Shown piece after piece: positions 12,122 to 21,000 of a stretch of DNA of 46,104 bases (its first letter is position 1; each line of letters opens with the position of its first letter). The stretch lies in contig CAUJEY010000243.1 of assembly GCA_963169325.1 (NCBI GenBank), forward strand, positions 1-46,104, in the 5' to 3' direction. Position numbers and translations under genes: made by a program. A model generated the notes under the pieces. It ran no database searches. It was not told the origin of the DNA and was given only the letters and a program-made list of their open reading frames with translations. This DNA comes from Bacteroidota bacterium (GTDB lineage Bacteria; Bacteroidota; Bacteroidia; Chitinophagales; Saprospiraceae).

Positions 12122-12913
12122 ATGAAATATTCTACGTTGTCTTTGCCGGTGCTGCCTTTAGGCTGCGCATTTTTCCTCTTCCTCTTTTCCGCTTGTGGCG
12201 ACGGCCCCGTTGATCTGCCTTCCTGCGAAGGCGTCGAATGGGAGTATGAAGGCGCCAACGGGCCCGACGAATGGTCCAGCCTCTGCGTCGACTTTGCCGC
12301 TTGTGCCGGCGCCGAACAATCGCCCATCGACATTGCCGGCGCCAAAGACGATGCTGCCCTGCAAGCCATTGCGGAGCATTTTGTGCCTTCGGGGACACAC
12401 ATCGTCAACAAAGGCCATACCATTCAGTTAAATACGGATGCCGGCAGTTCCATCACCGTCAACGGTGAAACCTACAACCTGCTCCAGTTTCACTTTCACA
12501 CCCACAGCGAGCACCTGGTAAATGGCGTTTCCTATCCGATGGAGATTCATTTTGTTCATAAAAATGAAACTACCGGCAAGTTGGCGGTGATTGGTGTATT
12601 GGTAAAAGAAGGCGCTGAAAATCATTTCCTGGACCCCTTCCTGCACCACCTGCCGGCTGTCAAGGACGCAACCTACGACGATGCCACCACCACCTTTAGC
12701 GTAGCCGATGCGTTGCCGGCCAACCGCAGTTATTTCACCTATGGCGGCTCGCTCACCACGCCGCCCTGCTCCCAGGTCGTCACCTGGCTGGTAATGGAAA
12801 ACCCGGTGGAAGCAACCGCCGCCCAAATTCAGGAACTGCACGAACTGGAGCACGACAATGCCCGGCCGGTGCAGCAACTCTACAGCCGTAGCCTTCGGCA
12901 TTTCCACATTTGA
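12122..12913 (+). CDS. alpha-carbonic anhydrase, lipoprotein
   Basis: A 263-residue zinc enzyme catalysing reversible hydration of CO2. The start is the ATG giving MKYSTLSLPVL, which leads to a lipobox (LFSAC, Cys25), so the enzyme should be lipid-anchored in the envelope. Family motifs: W-E-Y-E-G near the mature N terminus, EQSPIDI, zinc ligands His124 and His126 in LLQFHFHTHSEH, third ligand His143 in MEIHFVHK, and SLTTPPCSQVVTW, which holds the active-site threonine. It has a paralogue at 40.95 kb. It is followed after 57 bases by the S74-chaperone gene on the same strand. Confidence 0.95.
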   Translation: MKYSTLSLPVLPLGCAFFLFLFSACGDGPVDLPSCEGVEWEYEGANGPDEWSSLCVDFAACAGAEQSPIDIAGAKDDAALQAIAEHFVPSGTHIVNKGHTIQLNTDAGSSITVNGETYNLLQFHFHTHSEHLVNGVSYPMEIHFVHKNETTGKLAVIGVLVKEGAENHFLDPFLHHLPAVKDATYDDATTTFSVADALPANRSYFTYGGSLTTPPCSQVVTWLVMENPVEATAAQIQELHELEHDNARPVQQLYSRSLRHFHI

Positions 12914-12970
12914 TCCTTTACAAGTCAGTCCATCAACTACATTTTATTAACCATTTTCATTTCCCATATT

Positions 12971-14494
12971 ATGAGCAAGTCTTTCCGCACCCAAGGGGGC
13001 CTTACCCTGGTATTTATTCTCCTATGTTCCTTCGGCGCCACGGCACTTCACGCCCAAAACGCAGCCCTCACCGTACAAGGTATCCTGAAAAAAAGCGACG
13101 GCAGCGCCGTACCGGATGATGTGTATACCCTGAAATTCGCGCTGTACGATGCTGCATTCGGCGGCACGGAAGTCTGGTTCGAGGTGCTCAACGACGTGGA
13201 AACCAACGGCGGCTTGTACAGTGCCGTGCTGGGCATTAACGGCAAGGCCCTCGATGCACCGTTCAATGTGCCGTACTACCTGAGCGTAAAAATCGGCAAC
13301 TCCTCACAGGAACTCCTGCCTCGCCCGCGCCTGAGCGCGGCGCCGTACGCCATGTCGCTGTTGGGCACGGACAATATCATTCCCAGTACCGGCAATATTC
13401 AGGTCTACGGGGTGACCGCTGCGAACGGAATTACTGCCGGCGGCAATATCTCGGGCTATGGCCTTTATGCCAGCGCCGGTCTTAATGTGGGCGGCCAATC
13501 CTTTTTGAACAACACCGTAAGTGTGCAAACAGGCATTCTGGCCTCCACGGGGCCACTAAATTCCGGTACCCCTCCTTTTCATGGATATGGTTTCCTCGGC
13601 GACGGCGCCACCGGGTACGGCTCTAATGCTTACGGCGTGGCCAGTATCTGGGCCAATGGAGGGAATATGATAAATGTGACCAATAGCGATGTGACCATCA
13701 ACACCTTGCTCAAATTGCCTTATGGTTTTGCAAGAACCTATACAGCAGGCCAGGCGGGGCAGACAGAATCCACCACTTTCGGACAGTTATATTTTTCTGG
13801 TGGAGCGACCACAAATAATCTTCCCGTCACCAACAACTACTCGTTGGAAACCAGTGCCGTGATAAAAGTAGGCGCCATACAGGCCATGTCGGACCGCCGC
13901 GTCAAAAAAGACTTTGCATTGTCCAATCCGGCCAAGGACCTCGCCTTGCTGCAACGCATCCGCATCACCGATTACAAATACAAAGACGCTATTGCCAAAG
14001 GAACCGGCCTGAAAAAAGGCGTGATCGCCCAGGAGTTGGAACAATTGGTGCCTGAAGCCGTCGGTTTGAGCAAAGATATCATCCCCGACATCTATGCCCT
14101 GGCCCAAAACGCCCGGCTCGAAGGCGGCGCCCTGCGCCTGAGCATGGAAAAACCCCACGACCTGAAAGTGGGCGACAAAGTACGCCTCATGGCCGGCGAC
14201 CACCAAGAAGAACTATTAGTGCAGGCTACCCCCTCTGCCACGGCCTTCACGGTGAGCGGCTGGACGCACGGCGCGCCCGAAAAAGTGTTCGTGTACGGCC
14301 GCGAAGTCAACGACTTCCACTCGGTCGACTACGACCACCTGTTCACCATGAACATTTCCGCCACCCAGGAACTCGCCCGCCGCGTGGAATCCCTTGAAAA
14401 GGAAAACGCCGCCTTCAAAGCGCAAAACGACGAACTCCGACAACTTCTGGAAGGCATGCGCGCCGATTTGGATGCGCTGAAAGGACAGCGCTAA
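12971..14494 (+). CDS. secreted protein with S74 intramolecular-chaperone (tail-fibre-type) domain
   Basis: A 507-residue protein with a signal peptide ending in ALHAQN. The N-terminal third (TVQGILKKSDGSAVPDDVYT...PRPRLSAAPYAMSLLG) is a domain common in secreted Bacteroidota proteins with S74 tails. A glycine-rich stretch likely to form a trimeric beta-helix follows. The S74 chaperone begins at MSDRRVKKDF; Ser307 and Lys312 match the Ser-Lys dyad of self-cleaving endosialidase-type chaperones. IAQELEQLVPEAVG is also conserved. The chaperone is interrupted by about 70 residues and ends in a coiled coil (ELARRVESLEKENAAFKAQ). There is no T9SS sorting domain. Surroundings are not phage-like, so this is probably a cell-surface fibre. 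Confidence 0.82.
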   Translation: MSKSFRTQGGLTLVFILLCSFGATALHAQNAALTVQGILKKSDGSAVPDDVYTLKFALYDAAFGGTEVWFEVLNDVETNGGLYSAVLGINGKALDAPFNVPYYLSVKIGNSSQELLPRPRLSAAPYAMSLLGTDNIIPSTGNIQVYGVTAANGITAGGNISGYGLYASAGLNVGGQSFLNNTVSVQTGILASTGPLNSGTPPFHGYGFLGDGATGYGSNAYGVASIWANGGNMINVTNSDVTINTLLKLPYGFARTYTAGQAGQTESTTFGQLYFSGGATTNNLPVTNNYSLETSAVIKVGAIQAMSDRRVKKDFALSNPAKDLALLQRIRITDYKYKDAIAKGTGLKKGVIAQELEQLVPEAVGLSKDIIPDIYALAQNARLEGGALRLSMEKPHDLKVGDKVRLMAGDHQEELLVQATPSATAFTVSGWTHGAPEKVFVYGREVNDFHSVDYDHLFTMNISATQELARRVESLEKENAAFKAQNDELRQLLEGMRADLDALKGQR

Positions 14495-14525
14495 ACGCTG
14501 ACCATCCGTGGGGCACAAGCAGGTA

Positions 14526-14567
14526 GGGCTTCGCCGGAAACACCCCGGCCGCCTTTCAGTGAAGCCC
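14526..14567. other. weak inverted repeat after the S74 gene
   Basis: GGGCTTC (14526-14532) and GAAGCCC (14561-14567) flank a GC-rich stretch 32 bases past the stop. It could act as a transcript 3' end structure, but no T-run follows. Confidence 0.3.
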
Positions 14568-14641
14568 CAGCCTGGCCTTCCCCTAAAGGCTCCCGATTAC
14601 CCACAAGTTGAAGTTGATTCTTTTAATGTATCCAATCAAAC

Positions 14642-14846
14642 CAGACCCCGAAGGGGTCGAATATGAATAGCCCGGCATGAAATGCCGGGTTGGAGCGCGA
14701 CTCAACCGTTTCGCAACCGCGAAGCGGTTGAATGTCAAGCGTGTATCCAATTCACATTCAACCGCTTCGCGGTTGTGCAGCGTCGTTCCGCTCGCAAACC
14801 CGGCATTTCATGCCGGGCTATTCATATTCGACCCCTTCGGGGTCTG
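14642..14846. repeat. 205-bp compound palindromic element
   Basis: The outer arms, 14642-14691 and 14797-14846, are perfect 50-base inverted repeats. Each holds smaller hairpins: GACCCCGAAGGGGTC and CCCGGCATGAAATGCCGGG. Inside lies a second perfect pair of 22 bases (14714-14735 and 14754-14775) around CAACCGCGAAGCGGTTG. The whole can form a cruciform or a long stem with side hairpins. It carries no long reading frame or transposase gene. The rest of the gap, 14568-14641 and 14847-15052, shows nothing recognisable apart from an A-rich leader before the next gene. Confidence 0.88.
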
Positions 14847-15052
14847 TTGACAATCAACATATTAAGCAAAAGAACTTTGAGTTTTCGGTAATCAGTAGCC
14901 CTTAAAAGGAGGGGAGGGTTTTCACCAAAGAAGGTCAGGTCAAGCTCGGGTTTCATCCTATGCTAAACTGCCTGCCTGCGCAAGAGGAGTGACGCTCCAG
15001 CCCCGGTTGCTAACATCTGCCAGTCTTCCAAAAACATTCATTTTCAAAAAAA

Positions 15053-18000
15053 ATGATCGTGAAAAAGTCTATACTTATCATAGCCGTCTGCCTGCTGGCT
15101 GCGGCCAACCTGATCGCCCAATCCTTTACGCCGGGTACGGCCTATGGCGGCGGAATCATCATTTACATGGAGCCCGGCGGCACCTGGGGCCTGATGACGA
15201 CCAAACAACAAATCACCACCCCGCTGGGCTTTACCTGGCTGGAAGCGGACTCCGTGTGCCGAAACCTGGCGATGTTGAAAAAAGGCGACTGGGCTCTGCC
15301 CTCCAAAACGGAGGCCGCCTATATCGCCACCTGGAAGGGGGCCGGCGTGCTGACCGGCGCCGACCCTATTTGGACTTCCACGGAGTCCGACGCCGACAAT
15401 GCCTGGATCAGGAATTTTTTCTTCAACCAGGCTCCGGAGCAAACCTGGCCCAAAACCAACCGTGCACTTGGCGCCTTTGAAATGGCCATCTACCCCGTCC
15501 GCCGCTTTTTCGTCCCCCTGACCATGGATGGCGAACCCGCCTGCCGGCCGCTCGACGTGTCCGATCTGGTGCCCGGCCCGGCCATGATCACCTACGGCAG
15601 CGGCATCGACATGGCCAACAACAGCCGCCGCACCAACGTCGTGGTGGGCCAACTGGCCGTCGGCATTTCCACCGAGGGCACGACGACCAACGGTTTCGGC
15701 TCCGGCGGCGAACTGCTGCTGCCGCCCGCCCCGCCGATCATCACGGCTACCCAGGGCGAGTTGCTTGATCGCATCCAGATTTCCTGGGCGCCCAATACCT
15801 TCGGCGCTCAACCCTCCGACGGCTATAAATTGTATCGCGACGGGATATTCCTGGCCAGTTTTGATACCAAAGTGCGCAATTACAACGACTTTAATGTGAT
15901 CGCCGGCAGGCCCTACATCTACGGTATTACCGGCATCAATTCGTACGGCGAGGGCGCACCCGGCAAGGCGCTCGGCTACCAAGTGCCCAATGGCGTGGTG
16001 ACCGGCTCCATCCAAACCCTGAACGGCAGCCCGGTGGTCGACGCCATCGTCACGCTCATGCCCATGCAAGGCTTTTCCCTGGAAATGGGCCCCAACGACC
16101 GCGCCTTTGCCGAAGATACCTTGGGCTTCCTGCATAATGCCACCAACTGGACCATCACCGGATGGGCCAAAGTGGATCTGGTCACGGATTTCAACACCAA
16201 ATTGCTCCAGTTTCAGGGAGCAGACTGGTGGCTTTCACCCTGGTCGGATTCCGGGACCAAGGGCGTTGTGCTCAACGTACAGGGCAGCCCGGCCGGTATC
16301 GTGATGAATTTTCCGGATTCCACCAAAAATGACTGGCACCACGTTGCCGTCAGCCACGACGGCACCCAGTTCCGGGGCTACATGGACGGCAAATTAGTGG
16401 GCAGCATCACCGCCCCTGCGGTGTCCGGCGATACCAAAACGCTCAACCTCGGCGGCGAAAATGCCCAATGGCATGGCTACGTCGACGAGCTGCGCATTTA
16501 CCACAAAAAACTCGACGAACTGGATTTCGGCGAAATCATGGAAGGCACCGCCTCCTCCCAAACGCCCGGTTTGAAATATTACTGGAAAATGGACGAGGAA
16601 GTGGGCACCCGCTCCTTCGACATCGTCGGGCGCAACAAACTTACCTTCTGCGGCCCGGTGTTCAACGCCAGCCGCCCGCCCGTGCGCACGGCCGGCAAAA
16701 CCGACGAGGAAGGCTTCTACCGCATCGAATCGGCCAGCTACGGCACCGGCACGACCTTCTTGGCCCAGCCCATGAAGTTGTTTTACATGCACCGCGCCCT
16801 CAAGTTTGTGCGCGCCGAAAACGACTACGCCCTGCTGCCCGATTTCGGGCTGACCGACAGCGCCAGCCTTCAAACCGCCTGCATCGAAATGTGGGTCAAC
16901 AGTGCCGGCCCGGAAGGTCGCCAAACCCTGCTGTCCAAAAAATGGGGCACGAACGATTTCCGGATCGAACTGGAACAGTCCATCAGCTCCAATTTTTTGC
17001 AAATGCAGGTCAATGGTTCCACGCAAAGTTTCAGCATCGTGGGCCAGGGCTACCAGCACCTCGCCTTTAACCTCACGCAAACCGGCACCACACTCCGCGC
17101 CGACGCCTACGTCAATGGCTCCGCCATGGGCTCACGATTCTTTACCTTGCCGGCTGCCGGCAACTGGTCGGACACCACCCAAAACTGGGTGCTCGGCGCC
17201 CGCCTGGATGGCGCCACCCCCACCGACCACTTCGGCGGCCTCATCGACGAAGTGGCGGTGTACGACACCCTGCTGTCGCCGACGCAAATACTCGACCATA
17301 AAACCGCGGCCCGCGACCCGAATGGGAAGCACCTCCGCGTCTATTTCGCCCTCGACGAAGGGGCAGGCAACCGCCTGAACAACGCCGGCTCTACGCTCGT
17401 CGAATCGGGCCAGGCAACCGGCACAGAGTGGTCGGCTTTTGCCGCCATTCAGAAAACCGAACCGCACGTGTTCAGCCCGGGCACCCGGCAGGTCACCCTC
17501 AACCCCAGCGTCACCTCCGTGGACCAGGTCGATTTCACCGACCGCTCCACCCTGGCCGTCAGCGGATTTGTTCGATATCCCAATACCACTTGTTTTGCCA
17601 ACAAAGTGGAAATTCTGGTCAATGGGGAATCCTACTCGCCGGCCGTGTACACCGATTCGACGGGGCAGTTCCTGATCGACCTCGACCCGGGTGCTTCGGT
17701 GATCCTGTCGCCCAAATTCGAAGACCACCAGTTCCTGCCCGCTTTCTGGGAAATTACGAATATTTCCAGCCCCATTGCCGGCGTACTGTTCAACGACATG
17801 ACGACCCGAACCGTCGAAGGCGTGGTAGCCGGCGGCACCTGCCAAAAGTCGATCATCCAGACCGGTCAGCCCAACCCGGCCAACAACACCATCTGCCGGG
17901 TGAACATTCGCTCGAAAGACGGTTGTTACGACAAAACCATCAAACTCAGCGACTCCAGCGGCGAATTCAAATTTGAAGATTTGCCGCCCATGGAAATGAC

Positions 18001-21000
18001 CCTGGCCGTAGTGGAGCACAGCGACCCTGACATCGAAACGTTTTTCCAAAACAAAGGCGGCGCTACGCTGGACCTGGGTAAACGCGACACGATCGTTGAT
18101 TTCATTTATTTCGCACCGCCCAGCGTTCAAATTATCAGCGGACTAGACCCCGTGGCGCCCCCGAACTGCGACGTGGTGGTGATGGAAAAAGGAGAGGAAA
18201 TTACGATAGAAGTCCAATTGGTGGAAGACTATTATGGCGACCCTTGTCCTGTCGATAGCGCCAATTTCCGGATCCTGAACGGCTTTGCCGGCATCAATCT
18301 GGATACCGTGATGAGTGACGGCTTACTGACCTATACTTTCTTCGCCGGCGGCCCCAATCCGGTTCCGCCCCACTTGCAGACCCTGCAAATCACAGCCACT
18401 ACCATCTCGGGCAATGAAGTCACCCTTGTCAAACAAGCCGTGGTGACCGGCCTGCGCGCCAAAGAAAGCACCTTTACCACGGCCATGCCGGAGACGCCCA
18501 CACTCATCCTGCGCGACCCGCCGGGAGACGGCAGTTATTCCTTTTTGGAAAAAGGCGAAAAAATCTGCCAAAACGTTACGATGAGCCTGGATTACGAGGT
18601 GGGCGGCAATGCCGGCCTGGAACTGAGTTTTTCGCCGGAATTCGCCCTGATCGTCACCACTTTTGGATTCGGGGTTTCGATTCCGGAAGAAACCACAAAT
18701 ACCATTACGGCAGAAGCACAGGTCACCTACCAGAAAATCACCGACAATTCCTTCCAAACCTGTACGGCCTTCAACAAACGTATTTCCACCAGTGAAGATG
18801 AATTGATCGTCGGAGGAGCTCAGGGCAGCGACGTGTTTGTCGGCAACGGCATGAACGTCAAATTCGGCTTTGCCGATGTGGTGAAATTCAATCTGGCTAC
18901 CTGCGAGGCTGCGGCTGAAACGGCCCTGAATGTGGAACCCGGCGGTTTCAATACCACGTTCATTTACTCCGAGCGCCACGTCCGCAAATACCTGATGCGT
19001 TATCTGGATTCGCTGGCCCTGCACTCAACTGTGCCCGACAGCATCGAATACTATCAAAAATCCAGCGCGCGCTGGCAGGAAATTCTCGACTACAACGATT
19101 CACTGAAAGCGGAGGCTGCGTTTCGGGAAAATATCTCTTTCGATGCCGGCGCGGTGTATGAATATTCGACTACCAGCGACACGACGGATACAGATGTAAC
19201 GACCACGGCCCTCAACAGCGAAGGCAAATTGGAAGGTGAAGTAGGCTTTGAAATTGGTGGTGTGGGTTTAACGGCCAAGCTGGGTTTCCTGTACTCTACC
19301 AGTAAGAGCGAAACAACCGAAACCGGCGTGGAGAAGGGCGTCACAACGGGTTTTGTCCTCAAGGACAATGACCCCGGCGATGCCTTTACCGTCGACGTGG
19401 CCGATGATCCGGTGTACAAAACGCCCGTATTCCGCACCAAAACCGGCCAGTCGTCCTGCCCCTGGGAACCGGGCACGGCCCACCGTGAGGGTTGCCTCAT
19501 GTCACTGCGCGACAGCACCGGCGCAGATGCCTATGACGTGCCGGCCAACGAAGCCGCCGTGTACAAATTCACGCTCGGCAATACCAGCGCCACCAACGAA
19601 CTGCGTACATATGCCTTCACCTCCGGACCGGAAAGCAACCCCCACGGGGCCGTCATCAAACTGAACGGCGCAGTGCTCGACCATCCGGTGCTCTACGCCA
19701 TTCCCTTCGGCGAATCCATCCCGATCACCCTGACCCTGGAGCGCGGCCCGGAAGAATACGACTACGATAGTCTTGAAGTGGTGCTCTACTCGGAGTGCGA
19801 GGATACCCGCGCAGGCATCATCGGCGAAGTACCTGACGAGGATACCATTCTCTACTCGGCCATTTACATCAGCGCCCACTTCATCAAGCCCTGCAGCGAG
19901 GTGGAAATCAGCAAGCCGGAGCAGGATTGGATGCTGACCTCCGCCAGTGACGATCCCTACTTTTTGCCGATCCGGCTCACCGGCTACGACCGCGAAGACC
20001 CCGACCTGGGCCACATGCGTTTGCAATACCGATTCCCTGACGGCGGCTGGATCAACATCGGCAACGATATTCCCAAAGACAGCCTCGGCGCTTCCTTTTA
20101 CAACGCCACCTGGAATACGACGGGCCTGCCCGACGGCCCCTACGATATCCGCGCCCTGGCCGTGTGTACCACGGGCGACGCCATGGACAAACCCGGATAC
20201 TCGCGCGTCATCAAGGGACGTATCGAACGGAAAGCCCCTGCTATTATCGGCATACCCGAACCCGCAGACGGCGTACTCAACGTGGGCGATGAGATTTCGG
20301 TGATCTTCAATAAAAAAATAGATTGCACAAAATTATTGAAGGCCGACCAGATGAACGCCAACAACATCGGTCTGTATAACTCCACGACGGACGAACTGAT
20401 CGACGTCGAGGTGTACTGTGCGGACAACAAAATCGAACTGGTGCCGAAGTTTCAAAATGAGTTTTTTGAAAACAAAGTCCTGCGCCTCGAACTGCACGAC
20501 ATATATGACCTGATCGGCAATAAACTCGTGTCGTTCGACTATGAATTCTTCGTCGACCGCAACGAATTAGCCTGGCTGACCGACAGCATCGGCATGACCA
20601 AAACCGAGGGCGAAACCAAAACCATGACGGCCAGCATCCACAACCGCGGCGGCGCGCCCATTCCGTTCACCATCACCGGCGCCCCGGACTGGGTGCGCGT
20701 GGTGCCCGACAAAGGCACGATGGTGCCCAATGAAATCCGGCCCATCCGCTTCGAAGTGGATTCCACGCTGGCCTTCGGGCTCTGGTCCGATACCGTTGTA
20801 CTGCACACCGAAACCGGCCTGAATCCCAATTTCATGGGCGGCGACGAAGCCTTGCCCATCGGGGTGCGCGTCGTATGTGATCCACCAAACTGGAACCTCA
20901 ACGCGGGCATCAACCCCGTGACCATGAACATGGTGGTGGCGCTCAACATCGAGGGCACGCTTTCGACCGATGAGGAAGACATCGTGGCGGCGTTTATCAA

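Noticed and set aside
15044-16135. 363-residue open frame antisense to the LamG giant, and similar long antisense frames (20567-21691, 17132-18130)
   Set aside because: They mirror the GC-rich codon use of the true gene, show no family motifs, and have low-complexity His/Gly/Val/Arg composition.
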